Positions 1-12,790 of a DNA stretch of 64,000 bases are shown in pieces. The stretch is taken from NCBI RefSeq assembly GCF_008831285.2, contig NW_022204507.1, forward strand, positions 7,254,629 through 7,318,628, read 5' to 3'. Positions within the stretch are counted from its first letter, which is position 1. Each line of letters begins with the position of its first letter. The position numbers and the translations under genes are program-made. The stretch comes from Nymphaea colorata. Taxonomy: Eukaryota > Streptophyta > Magnoliopsida > Nymphaeales > Nymphaeaceae. The notes beneath the pieces were generated by a model, which saw only the letters and a program-made list of their open reading frames with translations, was not told where the DNA came from and made no database searches.

Positions 1-2580
1 GAATTCCTTGTATGCCCAACTAGGCAGTTATAAGGCTAATACATAATAATCTTTTCAGATGTTGTTGTAACATGTAAGAGGTTGTAACTAACCTCATAGT
101 GGATGAGATCATGAGTCTGGTTCATGGCCGCAACCCAACATCTCTCACTTGGCCATAAGATTGCAACCTGGATTCTCTTTTGCTTTCTAGTTTTGCACAC
201 AATAACAAATGCATCAGACAATAGTCTAACTAAAGGGTACATTCACTTTTGGTTGTCCTTCAACAAGACAGCCATTCTTACACAAAATAACTCCTGTAGT
301 TGGCAGAGTTCCAAATATGTAATCATATAACAGCAATATTCAAGTAGGCTCCCACTTTCCAAACATTCACACAATTGTATAATTAGATTGGCAACATACC
401 CAATGGTTATTATGACTTTAAAACATTGACCTCAAAGACTGTTTTAAATTGTATGGGGATTTTTCATTCTGTATTATCCATTTTTCATTCAGTATTATCC
501 TTATTAATATACCCTTGTATAAAAGATTTAACTCACATATGAAGACAATTTTCGTATACAACAGCTAATATCCATGTTATCATGTGTGAATTTATCACTT
601 ATTGACATCCAGTTAGATTTACCATTTATTTTGTCAAGGTCAACATGTAGATCCACTAACAAATGAATACAATAACAATTCAAGCATAGCCAAGGAAATC
701 TAGACATTTGTAACTTATTGTCATATGAAAACTAGAGGAATCAAACTTAGTTGGCTATTTTCCTAACTAATCCAAAAATTGATCCATAAGATGATTATTG
801 AACTCACTAATAAACTTTAGTTGGTTCATTACTAAACTAATCTACAGTCGGTTCATTATCAGATTGTTTGTCCAAAGTATCCAATAGATCAAACTTGATA
901 ATCAATAGGATAAAAATATTTGCATTCTTCATACAATTTCTACTCATGCATAAAAACATCGTAGACCCTTTTTTTGATCATTGGGTACCGACTACATTTG
1001 CATGTACAAACATATTACTCAATTTCTGGATTGCATTTTGACATGTAGTATATTTCTCTAATCATATCGATATGGATCAAAATTAGTTTGGATATCATTA
1101 TATTCAAGAGTGTTATCTTACACCTCAAGGCAAATAGCGAAATCAAATTCAATCTCAAAGAGGACCTTATTTAGTAGCGTATTAGCATAATTGGTTCCAC
1201 AAGTAAACAAATATTGTAATATGTTTGGATCTAATATAAACAAGATATGGTTGTTTAACAATTTATCTAAGTATACATATTCAAATATGAATCTAAGTAA
1301 TATATAAGGTGCATTTAAATAAATAAATAGATCCAATCACTAATGCTATATGAATATAAGGATTCAGATTATAGTAGCATCGATCCAAACACAACAATAT
1401 CCCCGATATCACTAATATAAATTTAAAATATAAAAGATTGAAATTGAAATATTGTACAATATGATTCAACAACCATACTTGGGTCCAAATAAGAGTCCAA
1501 TTCTTAAGCAAGGCTAGAGAAATTTTTTTTCTTTACCTTTGAGATGATGCAGATCTGGATCGATACTAATCTATCACATTTATGGACGGCCATAAGTTCA
1601 GCACCAGTGTTCAAATTTCAGGTGAAACGTTTGGACCAATCTTATAATTAAACCGTTGTCCTAACCTCAATGGCCAAGGAAATTATTGGTTGGGCCTCTG
1701 TGAGGAAAAGCTAACAGTTGTCTCGCAACATGGAAGAATAGAAACCTGTCCTACACAGGTAAGTTATGGCTTTTGAAGTGTATCATCTGGGACTGCATTA
1801 TCAACTTTCGAATTGGCCTATATTGGCTTATTAGAATTTGTAAGGGGACTATATATATATATATATCTATATATATATAGAAGTATTCATTTCATATTAG
1901 TAAACCACATTATAAAATGGAAAAGAACATGCTTAAATTTTGTAGTACTTTGCATTCCAGATTTCCACTTTATTTCATTAAAAATTACTAAAATATGCAC
2001 AAATTTTCTCAGCTTCAGAAGCTAGCATTTTCTCTTGATTTCAAATAAATAATTATCTTACACCACCGTCAAATGTTTAGACATTATATATATACGCACA
2101 CATCCTTGGTGCAACAGAATGTCCATAATTTGAAATTTCATTTTGTCCTGAATACATGCCGCTACAGACTGTGGGAACTTTTAAATAACAACTTTAATAA
2201 AATTTCAATAACCAAATCTCAATGATAAAATCAAAATAGTTCAGAAACTGAACTTAACCAAGTAACAACCACTATTGGTTAAAGAAATCCTTACAACAAC
2301 AAAGGAACTACAAGAAAAAAAAAACTCACTAAAGAAGGTCACCCAGTGATCTTTTCATAAAAAGCTCCAACACATGCATGCACCACTCCACACTTGCACA
2401 CCAAAGATACACGACAATAGGGGTTGCCGGGTGGCTCAGGTCGAAGCCCTTATTTTTATAGGCACGGACGATTGGGTGGTGGGGATTTTCCACCACATTT
2501 TATTGATTTTCTATTACTATTACTTTTGGTCTCCCACTGCACAAAAGACAATCCCAGCGCTCTAGAGTCGATGATGAAAT
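1..2580. other. AT-rich intergenic stretch, no gene recognised
   Basis: Both strands carry only short open frames with no family I recognise. Apart from a short TA microsatellite near 1850, I see no repeat with clear ends. A GT-type splice donor motif on the minus strand near 1525 has no convincing exon beside it. Confidence 0.6.
1850..1879. repeat. (TA)n microsatellite
   Basis: Alternating TA run interrupted once by a C. A simple-sequence repeat in intergenic DNA. Confidence 0.9.
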
Positions 2581-2612
2581 GCTACTACACACTTGCACTC
2601 TTACCTGCAGCA

Positions 2613-3134
2613 CGACTGGTGGGAGTTGCCACACCCGCACTGCTACACAACTTATGACACCCATACCAGCATCATCCACACCCACACTCCTACACACACA
2701 ACTGCTAGACGGTGGTGCACTCCCACCCATACTGACACTATCCCTAATGCTCCCAACTTGTTTGACCGCTAGACTGACGACTGCTAAACTGTGCGGCACT
2801 CCCATTCCTACCCGCACTATTCGCATTGTAACGCGTCCAATCTGTTACACAACTGGTAGACTGTGCCGCACTCCCACTTATGCTCGCACTGTCACTGTAA
2901 GGCATCCAATTTTTTGCACGACTGCTAGATGGTGCCCCACTCCCACTCGTACCCGCGAAATCCACACTGTAATGCGTCCACCTTGTTACACGACTGCTAG
3001 ATGGTGCCGCACTCCCACCCGTACCCACGCTATCCACACTGTAACGTGTCTGTCTTGTTACACGACTGCTAGACGGTGCCGCACTCCCACTGGTGCCCAC
3101 ACTATCCGCACTCTAGCACGTCGAAGTACTTTGA
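2613..3134. repeat. Minisatellite, seven units of about 72 bp
   Basis: The marker CGACTGCTAG and variants recur at 2613, 2699, 2778, 2850, 2919, 2991 and 3063, giving spacings of 86, 79, 72, 69, 72 and 72 bases. Each unit is GC-richer than its surroundings and contains a block like GTGCCGCACTCCCAC. The downstream units are most alike and the upstream ones most diverged, as in arrays that grew by unequal exchange. Because the period is mostly a multiple of three, long reading frames stay open on both strands (plus 2579-3214, minus 2744-3100). I read these frames as by-products of the repeat, not as genes. Confidence 0.85.
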
Positions 3135-3700
3135 TGACAGCCGCTGGAAACTCCGTGCAATGGATAATACGAAATATGGAATTCCAATACTTTTGGAAGC
3201 AGAAGTGCAATTAAGGAAAACAAGCCCCAAGTTTTACACACATCACCCCCACGGCATCGTGTTCTTATCTTAACCTCACCAGTATGCCTTACCGCTCCTC
3301 CGCTATTAAAAAAAAAAGTACTAGCCAAGTATGTCAAGTCAATAAGTTGTGATGAAACATGTGAGCAGTATGCAGAAAATCTTGTTGGTACTCATTTTTT
3401 AGGCCCATACAGTAATCGAACCCACCTCTTGTGAAATACTCATGCTCAACCTGAATTGTTTGGCTTCTCAACAACCAAGCGAGAATCAAGCTAAATGCAG
3501 TTATTTGAGGTGATTTTTTTTCCTCTCTGCAGTTGCTTACAAAATTTAATACAAAATGACGCTAACTTTTTAAGCGTGGCTAGCGTTCTCCTTGATTTAG
3601 TTCTTCACACTATATTGAGAAATCTACAATAATATTTCTGCTATTCGTCTTTGCAGGAGGCCTATGATAAAGTGAAATATGCTCATGATATGTGCTCTGT
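3135..3700. other. Intergenic stretch, nothing recognised
   Basis: Unique-looking AT-rich sequence with short T runs. No coding similarity was seen on either strand. Confidence 0.5.
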
Positions 3701-4003
3701 TTAAAACCTCGGGTTTGGGTAATCAAGTGGCATTGTTAGTTCATCTTCTCCATTGCTAAGAACCCCGTCCAGAGGAACCTTTCATGATGTAGGAAAAGCA
3801 AAAATTATTACAATTTTGAAGCAGGAGAGGTGCATCGGAAGAATTCAGATTAATGATGCTTACGTGCCACGAGGAAGTTGAGAGAACAGCGTCTGCGTCC
3901 TCCTGTTCTGGACTGAAACATCTGATGATGTAAACCCTTCTACAGGGACGATGTCCTTCAACCTCTCTCTAAATCTTGGTCTGTTTGAATCTGAATCCAC
4001 AAG
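3701..4003 (-). CDS. Possible last two exons of an unrecognised gene
   Basis: On the minus strand an open segment (about 4003 to 3864) reads LVDSDSNRPRFRERLKDIVP and continues to FSQLPRG. It ends at a good donor, CAC|GTAAGC. About 110 bases on, the acceptor TTCTTAG|CAATGG at 3755 restores the frame and gives NGEDELTMPLDYPNPRF and a TAA at 3703-3701. The join is in phase (two bases plus one). An alternative acceptor at about 3778 would change the end. The upstream start is taken from a possible acceptor, GAG|CTTGTG, and is weak. I do not recognise the protein, and no earlier exons could be linked. It may be the tail of a real gene, a relic or chance. Confidence 0.3.
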
Positions 4004-6020
4004 CTCAAAAACGTTAGGAAAATTGGGCGTATATACACATATCAGATGGTTAATCAAACTCCATATTCAATAGCTAAATAGGGATTTAACTACTCATTTG
4101 GCTGCCGGGTCAGCCTAAAAACTAGGCCCTAACGTGGTGCAGTGGGTAGGTTAAAAAAAATATGAGTCTATTTTCAAAACATGGATTGGTTTTGGAATTT
4201 TCAAATTTCATTTCTTTTTTCTTTTTTCTGCTGAACTACCTAAACCATAAACTTCTACAATACGTGCAAAATGTTTGACTTCCAATATATGTATGCTCTA
4301 TTTGTAATTAATTTGATAGATAAAAATGAAATTAAACTGATTAATTTACAAAAGCAATGATCACAATGTCTAGATATCTAAGCTAATCTTTCTTCTTCCT
4401 CTTTATGCGGCTAAGGCCTTTTTCTTCCTTTCTTGGATGACAGGTGTTTTATTCCTAGAGAAATATGATCAGATCTAAAAAATGGTCTATACATATCCTG
4501 AAATTCTTTCATATTACTACAACAGCTAACATATTTTCTTATAGCTGTCCTTTTCAAGTCATGACATGATTATTTTGTTTATGCTAGTTGGGTTTCTAGT
4601 TGTTTCTAATTTTTCGAAGGCTAAAAGTGGCCATGAATATGTAGGATTAACCTAAATGTCTATTTGACAAAAGAAACAGCTTGTAATTGTTCTATGAATA
4701 TGCCCTTAAAAATATCTAGACAGACTCATGGAACATTCTAATAAACGTGTTTCATGAACCTGTTAATAGAATAGTTTACAAATTGTTTTCATTGCCAAAC
4801 GGCCCAATCCTATGAGTCACATGTTTTTCATGTCTTGTTTTAGCTGATTTTAGATACCAAAGAATCAACTACCCCTTTTTTGCATGGCGAATTAAGGAGA
4901 CTCTTAAAATGTTTATAGCCTAAAGGTAGAGGATACAAGTGAAATCACCCAAGCAGGCTGGGGTGGAACAGGAGAAGAGTAGAAGGTTGCTATCGAGTTT
5001 TCTTGAGTCCAGCCTAATGGGGTCCGAATCAGTGGCGGGGCCAGAATTTTTTAGCCGTGGGCACTTGAATTGGTGACACGTCTATCACCATTTTTTCATT
5101 GTTTTTTTCTTAACCGTCTATCATGATAGAACGAACGGCTTTGCTTAAATGAAGATGACTCTAAAAAGTCAGAGTCACCATTCAATTCTCTTATATATAA
5201 CATTTTCATAGAAACAATGCACTTTTTGTTTTTGAAACCTAAATAAAAGTGTAATTCACTTACCAAAAGCTAGTTACGTGCACAGTGCACAGCCCTTTAA
5301 AAAAAGTCAAGTGTACCTTCGCCCACTTGTATTGGGCCCCTCGCCCACATTTGGGGGTACTTGGCATGCGCAAGAGCCTATGCACAATGCGTTTGTGCAA
5401 AGGTCTGTCAATATAACCAGATTTGCTCGCTTACCTACACAATCCTGGTGCTGGGTGGGGCACCTCCTCCAGGATAGTCAATAACTATTGAAGGATCTTG
5501 CCTGCAGATGTCATGCTCGGTATTGAGGTAGACATCAACTGCAAAACAGGTCCGCAAAAGTATTTGAACCCACCGGTAGCGATAGATATTGAACAAGAAG
5601 AAGAAGAAGATGAAGGAGAATTCACAAGGTGAAATGGCGATGGCAAAGGTGATGCAGACATGGTAGCAGCTAGGGGGAGACCAGTAACACGGAATAGAGT
5701 GCACGGACAGATGATGATACCTGTTAACTCCACCGACTGTGCTTCGTTGTTATGCATGGTTTGTGGTGAACAAGTTATGATCCCTGTTCAATATTTGCGA
5801 GCCTAAATCCCTTCTAGCCAGCTGTTGTCTGTCCAACCACAGCAGTTGTGTTGTGTTTTGTGCATGTATATATATACATGTAAAGCTAACCATAAACTGC
5901 TTTGCACGTTTAATGCATGAAGTCAATACCACAAAAACTGTGGGCACTTTCATGTCAAGGGGCCTTTGCTTTGACACTGTCAGGGAAGCCACCTATCAAG
6001 GGAAATAAGAATGGCCATAC

Positions 6021-6023
<3 letters not shown>

Positions 6024-6085
<62 letters not shown>

Positions 6086-6101
6086 TACATATATATATAT
6101 A
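6024..6101. repeat. (TA)n microsatellite with a short (CA)n segment
   Basis: Alternating TA run, followed by ACACACATACAT and more TA. Confidence 0.95.
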
Positions 6102-6420
6102 TTATTGATATATAAAATTGTCATTTCAGTCATCCTATTTAATATATACGCAACTCTTTCTCAATAGTTATAGCATACCTGGTCAGGCTAAAGACTTATA
6201 AAGGGGCAAGTCTCTAGTTGGATTTTCATGAGCATCATGCCCTCATGCCTTAAGTACTGGGATGCAGTAAGTAAAGTTGCAGGGTACACCAATACCATCA
6301 CTGGTATGGACACAGCTTAAGACCTTAAAGCTTGGGAGAATGGTCAGCGGGCTTTGAACTTCTTTTCCTGAGGTTGGTGGTTAAATTTTTGCTCACCTGA
6401 ACATATGCATACTACTACAT

Positions 6421-6422
6421 AC

Positions 6423-6471
<49 letters not shown>

Positions 6472-6483
6472 ATATATATATAT
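6421..6483. repeat. (TA)n microsatellite
   Basis: Near-perfect alternating TA tract, with one phase break near 6460. Confidence 0.95.
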
Positions 6484-6640
6484 GGTGGTGCCAATATCGT
6501 TGTTTGAATCGCACTGTTCAAATATGCCAAAATCAATTTTTGTGACCGATAAGTTCGCCGCCTGTTAGTTAATGTTGGTTTTTTTGTTTAAAGAATACTA
6601 TTTTAATGGTTATTCGCTTTTATTTCATATGCTTATTCAT

Positions 6641-6926
6641 TTATACCTTTTTCTGATTCACAAATTGAAGCGATCGAGTGATCTGCCTGACCGATTCTAT
6701 TCTTTCTTGATTGGTTTCCACCGCGAAATATGAACACTTAATTAAGTGCGTTGCAGTGCCACATACTGAATGGGTATGGATTGGTGTGCCTTGTAAACCG
6801 AAAATCCCCATCGGTTCCACAAGCATAGAAGAATGCTGATGTGCTTGAAGTACTGGTTGCATTTGGATGGATTTTACAATTGCTAAATTCTTATGAATCT
6901 TCAAGACAGCCGAACGCATCCGGACC
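6641..6926 (-). CDS. Possible terminal exon of an unrecognised gene
   Basis: The minus strand has a T-rich tract ending TTTCTTTCTTAG|GTCCGG, a textbook acceptor. It is followed by about 95 open codons, beginning VRMRSAVLKIHKNLAIVKS and ending FVNQKKV before a stop at 6641. I do not recognise the protein. A second acceptor-like site (TTTTTCAG|GTAAAAG) lies upstream near 7200, with about 45 open codons, but I could not join the two with a good donor. It could be an exon of a real gene or a chance open frame. Confidence 0.25.
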
Positions 6927-6929
6927 TAA

Positions 6930-8780
6930 GAAAGAAAAAAAAAAGTCATAGGGACATACCAATTTTGTATCATAATTCCTAATTAATTACATGAAGAGCA
7001 GATTGGGGGGCACAAATATGACAAAATTAATGTTGAAATATTTAAAATTAGAAAACTTCATTTTGATTGGTAAATGAAAAGAAGTCATTTCCACAGCAGC
7101 TATTATAAAATATAACATTGGATTCAATCCACCAAGAGTGATGTAATTTAGTTGACAAATATTCGTGAAACCCAAGCCTAAGTTGGGTCTTTTACCTGAA
7201 AAACAAAAATTTATTATGATTTGTGTAGGCATTTTCTTTCTATGCCATGGTTCGCTAGTTTTTTAATGTAGTTTCTTGTTTCTCATCACACGTCAACCAA
7301 TCCATATCATATCTCAAAATCTTTCTACTTACATGCCGGCACTAGCACTTAGTTTATTTTGCCCACAAGTTCAGGTGGTCTGACGTTTTAGTATTGCAGT
7401 ATGTTTCGAGGCCTATACCCACACGATAGAGATCTTGGTATGCCAACTAGAATAATAATCTCTGCCTTGGCAGTGTTTTATATTGGAAAGCTAATTAAGC
7501 ACCTGTTCTGTGTTTGTTGCTCCCATGTGGAATGAACAATATCAACAACTAAGAATCCAGACATTAAAATTTTAATCATAGAGTTACTCATTTGACTGGG
7601 AATGCCATGAATATGAATCAATTTGGATCATTGCACATTCCAGCAAAAGTAAAGGCTTTTGGAAAAATCCATAATCGCAGGCAGGTTCAGGGGTTGGAGA
7701 CCTTGTTTCTCTTGCATGAACAGTTTTAAAGAATAAGAAATAATATTATAAAATTCAAAGATATACATTAATTGGAAAAAGGAAAATAGTAACGTCATGC
7801 CAACAGCATCTTTGTGTGATGTGAGTCGAATGAAATAGTGTGTATTCATGGGCTACGCATGTTAGTGGTCCATCACAAGCTTTTCTAACACCTCGTCCTT
7901 GCTCAAGTTTTCCTCATGCTTGAATTTTATTTTCTGTGTGTTCTGAAATTCATGACTACCACAAGAAAAACACTCTACTAATGCCCCAAAAACATCAGTC
8001 AAAATACGGAAATCATTTGTAATTGATGGCAGAATCAATCAAGCTCATAATGGTTCAAGGGGACACGTTACCTCTGGGCTGGAAAGTACAATCTTTCTAG
8101 CTATATATTTATCATGTATGCTCTGTCCTGTTATTATTATGTGGACACAAGAAATAACTAGATATATCATTACACTTTCAATGCTACCAGATTAAAATGT
8201 GGAACACTGAACAATATACTTGAGCACGTAAAGACACAGCAAACTTTGAAAAGTTCAGATATCAAAAGATTTACAATGAAATTTGAGCAACACTTGTTTG
8301 TAGAAAATTTGGACCTCGGATAATTTTAATTTCTCTAGATCCAAATCTGAACAATAATTTATGATGACAAAATCTGGCAGGGTCTCGGTGTCCCAAAAAA
8401 TTCTAACAACATATTGGTAGAATCCCGTTATCAAAATCGTGAATTTCATCAAGCAACACACTTAATAATAGACCACTGTTATTCATAAAGTGCTTGCAAA
8501 GTAACACAATACTTAAGTGGACTTACTGAGCTTCTGTTGCTAAGCATGTTTCCCACGAGCATCGAACCTTCACTTGATGCGCACACTAACTCAACGACTT
8601 CACTAGTTCTCAAAGTGAGCACACAGGCACCTTCACATTGACTTTCACTCAGCTGAATTCAATCCACACCAGAATGACCAGCACCCCTACTTGTAGTGAG
8701 AAGATGTCGGTGGTGGGAAAGCAAGAGAGAACACAAGTTCTTTCGACTCTTCTAAAGAGTCGGTGATGAACTGCTACAAT
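6930..8780. other. Intergenic stretch, nothing recognised
   Basis: AT-rich sequence with short open frames only. The last 300 bases lie just downstream of a Copia RNase H remnant on the minus strand and may include degraded element sequence. No LTR could be delimited. Confidence 0.45.
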
Positions 8781-9900
8781 TTTCCCTCATTACTGTCTCT
8801 TTACTTAATAACACCTACAACTCTTCTGAACTTGGTGAATGTCTGCATTAGCTGCCCCTTGGTGAATATATGAGCAAGCTGATCTTCTAAAATAATTTAT
8901 AACTATATCTCAACTCTCAGCACTTTTTCTCTGATATAGTAATGTTGCACTTCTATATGTTTTGTCCGAGCAAAGAAGATGAGATTCTCTCCAAGTCTAA
9001 TATTACCTTCAGTATCTCAGTAGAGTCACACTATATGATCTACATCTTGTTAAATGTTTCCAGCTATGGCATTAGTCAAATACATTTTGGTGTTGCTTGA
9101 GATGCAGCTATATATTCTGTTTCTGTTGTGGACAATGAAAATACTGGTTGTCTTTTGATACACCATGAAATTGCCTCACTTCGAAGACTAAATGTTCTAT
9201 TTAGTAGTCTACCTACGAGCCAACAAATCTCAAGCATCATCAGCATCACAATGACCGATGACTTGATGAGCTGATCCGCTTCGTAGAGTATACCATAGTG
9301 AGTAGTTTATTTAACATACCTTATTATTCATCTCACTGCTTCTAAATGCAGCTTTGAGTCGCAAGAATCTACTCTTAACACTAACTACGTTGCAATGCTT
9401 GGTCTTGACAATGTTAAGTATGCTTGCCTTCCTCAATGTGCAGACATAGTTTGACTTATTTATAGATCTAAATCTTCCAAGCTGTTCCATATAGATTTCA
9501 TAGTCAAACTCTTCATGCCAAAAGGCATTCTTCAGAACCATTCGCCTTAGCTTCCAAGATTTGGTTGCAACGATAACTATCAACACATGTACATATGTGA
9601 CCTTAGCAACAAGACTGAAAGTCTTTTAAAAGTCAATACCATACTGATATGAAAATCCATTCGTGCAGACGAGCCATGTATCTACCAATTGAGTCACTTG
9701 TCTTTCTTTTTATTTTGTCAACCTACTTGGAGGTAATGGGTTTTACTCTTGCAGCTTTAGTACAAGTTCCTAGGTCTTGTTTTACATCAATACCTTCATC
9801 TTGTCTTTCATTGCAGCTTACCATTTGTCAACATATTTTGTTTGTTTGAAAGTTGCTAGCTCGATCTTCAATAGGATGACATAATCTTCATCAACATACT
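8780..9900 (-). mobile_element. Decayed Copia (Ty1) pol fragment: RT then RNase H
   Basis: Read on the minus strand, 9680-9310 resembles the start of Copia reverse transcriptase: a degenerate GIDF..TFSLVAKVT stretch, then LKNAFWHEEFDYEIYMEQ, matching the family pattern VKNAFLHGELxEEVYMEQ. Reading on, the catalytic RT core is missing and sequence passes to a Copia RNase H-like segment near 9170-9095, with SWCIKRQP and FSLSTTETEYIAAS. Stops and frameshifts are frequent. An internal deletion has removed most of RT. Sequence up to about 9900 is compatible with the region before RT. No LTRs or target-site duplication were found. Confidence 0.8.
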
Positions 9901-11091
9901 TGGAATTTGGCTTTTGGACTCTTGTTAATCTTCTTAATGTTGTAGGTGTCTCTTCTTTCTTTTTCTTTCTCTTTACTTGGCATCTGCTGGTACATTATTT
10001 GGATGTGTTGTGGCAAGGCAGCACAATGGGCATCACAGCAAGAGAACACCATGATCAACAGACCTTGGCATTTGCCCTCTCTCCAACATCTGAGTTACAG
10101 TTGGTTGGAAATTGGACCTACATCTCAAGGTGCCGGTGAATGGTAGAACCCTTGAAGAAATGATGGAGAAATACAATAGAGGAGAAAGAAAATGTGAAAA
10201 AATGGAAAAGAGAGATGAAAACGAAAAGTGATCGGATTTTATAATGTCTTAAATGAATTATGAAATCGCACCAAAGAATTACTTCTACAACAGAGTACCT
10301 TACTCTTTTCATAAGACAAAAATAGGTCTAGAAACGGACCTATTCGTCCTAAACATGGCCACCAAGTTTGAAGCAAAGCTAGTGATACGCTTTGGTGCAT
10401 TGTGAGCTTGCCGAGTAAGTTAAGAGGTCGTTTGACAAGTGTTCCTCTAGATAGAACAGACAAGACGTCTTGTCTACCACATCTCTGTCCCGTCATCCTG
10501 TCATCGGTATTCTTTGTTTATTGTTTGATGGTTTTAGGAACAGAACACCATGTCCATTCTAACCAGTTTTTATTTTCCTTCCTGTTTGTCTTGTCTGTCC
10601 TATTATATTTTGCTGATGTTTGATTTGTGTTTTGTGCATTGTGTATGTTTTGTTCAGTGTTTGCATCATATATAGTCTGTTATGTCCGTTGTTTGATAAC
10701 AAGAACACTATCATCACAAGACCCATCATTGTTTGTACATCATATTTATCATATAACACTATCTTTGTGAGATTTTCTGGGGCTACAATGCAACTGAATG
10801 CATTACATTCCAGTAAAAAAATCTCAAATCACAAAAACTTCTGTGATAGTGATATGAAACTTGAATACTAATTTCAATATTATGTGAATTTTGAAGATAG
10901 AATACAAAGGTTAAACTTTTCCGAGGAAAAAAAATGGCCTAGTAAACTACAAAATTTTTAATATACAAGCAGCAGAACATAGCTTGTTCAGACAGATAAC
11001 ATCAAAACTCTCAAGACAATGCATGTCTAAACAAAGAAAGATATTTTCTTTATTTTCCACCATCAGAACTTGGCTTCTGATTAGACTGCTG
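9901..11091. other. Intergenic stretch before the gap, nothing recognised
   Basis: Mixed AT-rich sequence with T/G-rich runs near 10500-10700. Short open frames on both strands have no recognisable similarity. Confidence 0.5.
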
Positions 11092-11191
11092 NNNNNNNNN
11101 NNNNNNNNNNNNNNNNNNNNNNNNNNNNNNNNNNNNNNNNNNNNNNNNNNNNNNNNNNNNNNNNNNNNNNNNNNNNNNNNNNNNNNNNNNN
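11092..11191. other. Assembly gap of exactly 100 N
   Basis: A run of 100 N. The round size suggests a fixed-size scaffolding gap, so its true length is unknown. The open frame running into it from 10984 is meaningless. Confidence 0.99.
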
Positions 11192-11869
11192 CCTAATCCA
11201 GATTGGCACTCCATATTCTCCTCAATCTATAAGAAGCATCTTGGATCCATCAGCTGCCAAACATCACTCTTCCACCAATTTCCATTCTACTCTATGGAAA
11301 TTTAACAGCTCAACCAAGTATTTGGTTAAGCATACTACCTAATTTAGAAATGGTTTCAGTTATGCTGGAACTTTTGAATTCATGAAAGAACTTGGAAATT
11401 AATTTGAGGCAAGTAATCACCACCAAATTTTGAAAACAGAAATGAAAGAAATGCTCTGTGTCATTTGATTGTGTTACTTGTTAGTCAAAAGCATAATCTA
11501 TGTTGCACCAACAGCTTGCTGGGGATTAGGCCCCTACATTGTTAAGCAAAATCAATCTGTGCAATGGAGAAAGATCAGCAGAGCTGCAATTAACGCTGAC
11601 ATACACGATGATGTTCGCCAAGAGTTGACTCAACCCTTCAAAAGCACACAAAAGGAAGCAAACTAAAACCCACAGATACATGTTAGCAGTTAAACTGCAC
11701 AAAAAGAGAGCTTAATTTCTATGTAAGACTAAAGGAGCCAAAAGGCATATTATTTGACAATCATTCTTTGGTGACTTATAGCATAACCAGTATCAAATAT
11801 TTAATTTACAAAAAAATAAGATCAAAATCACACAATTAATCCACTTGTTGGGCTATATACGGGCCAGTC
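11192..11869. other. Intergenic stretch after the gap, nothing recognised
   Basis: AT-rich DNA with only short frames, the longest about 65 codons. No recognisable coding sequence or repeat. Confidence 0.5.
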
Positions 11870-12200
11870 AAAATTGAGCTCGTTCAGTTGGCTCGAGTAC
11901 GAGTTTAGCTGTATAAGGACAGCTTGAACTCCATTTGATAGACCAAGCCACAGCTCGAGCATGACTCTTTTAAGCTCGTTTCCCATTTGACCTGATTTCT
12001 TTTTTTGGTTTTAAGTTTGAAAAATTTCAAAAGAATGCCTAGATAAATGGTTTACTCAAGTCAATCAAATCAATTTTGTGAAACTCGAACTTGACTTGTT
12101 TATAATCGCTAGTTTTGAGTTAACCTTGAGCTTAACAGAGCAAATTCGAGTTGAGCTTGAGTTGGTCCGACTCGTTTTACAGCTCTATCCACATGACACA
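11870..12200. repeat. AGCTCGAG-type degenerate repeat block
   Basis: Words such as GAGCTCG, GCTCGAG, AGCTCG and GAGTTGAGCTTGAG recur through this block at irregular spacing on both strands. It resembles a decayed interspersed repeat rather than a gene. No terminal repeats or target duplication were recognised. Confidence 0.4.
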
Positions 12201-12379
12201 CACAATTGGACTCGTCCCCTGTTTATAATGGTGAAACATGTCAGTTGGAGTGGGGAAGCTTCAACCTAAGGATGTCAATATGTCTCATTTGAATTGAATG
12301 TCCAAGCCAATTGCTCCAAAAACATTTGGATGAAGAAAAGAAATTTACTAATCAACTAAAAAATCACATGGATTTGAAA

Positions 12380-12790
12380 TTAAGAAATGACATCCGATTC
12401 AGATTTAGATTCATATATGCATAAATATTCAACGGATTCAGATTTAGTTATATTCAGTCGAATTCAGTTCAGATTCAAATATACAAAAATATCCGATCAG
12501 ATCCAGATGGGACTAGTTTAATTATTCAATGCTCTTACAGTTTGTAAATCAGCCAGACTCAGTTCAAAATATGGATTCAGATTCAATTCATATATGAATA
12601 TAAAAATAGGATTTGGGTTGGATTTTGATTGTGACATCTGATTTCAGATTCAGATTAGGATGAAAAAGATGGATTTAGATCAGATTCAAATTATGAAATC
12701 TGATTTTGGATTCAGTTTTGGATGAGGAAAAAAAATCAGATTCAGATTGTGGAATCTGATTTCGGATTCAAATTTGGATATAACTTTTTT
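12380..12790. repeat. GATTCAGATT-rich degenerate simple repeat
   Basis: The words GATTCAGATT, TCAGATTCA and ATTCAGTT recur many times at irregular spacing, on one strand. The block leads straight into the repeat beginning at 12774. Similar GAATCTGAATCCGAATCC runs occur inside both copies of that repeat. Confidence 0.6.

Larger units (their letters stand above)
4060..6640. other. Intergenic stretch with microsatellites, no gene recognised
   Basis: AT-rich sequence. Around 5430-5760 on the minus strand there is a serine-rich open frame made by TCT/TCC runs, without recognisable domains. A short GTGGTGCAGTGGGTAGG motif near 4135 recalls a tRNA-like A box, but no matching B box was found. Confidence 0.5.

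Noticed and set aside
2613-3134. CRISPR-like spaced repeats
   Set aside because: The repeats are head-to-tail units with no conserved short repeat separated by unique spacers, and the rest of the window is plant nuclear DNA.
2579-3214. 211-codon plus-strand open frame
   Set aside because: It lies in the 72-bp minisatellite, and an overlapping long frame is open on the other strand. The repeat period explains both.
3400-3480. tRNA gene suggested by ATCGAACCCAC
   Set aside because: The neighbouring sequence cannot be folded by eye into acceptor, D and anticodon arms.
4130-4160. tRNA-derived SINE at GTGGTGCAGTGGGTAGG
   Set aside because: Only an A-box-like word is present. No B box, tail or target duplication was seen.
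10984-11196. Open frame running into the N gap
   Set aside because: The frame is extended artificially by unknown bases.
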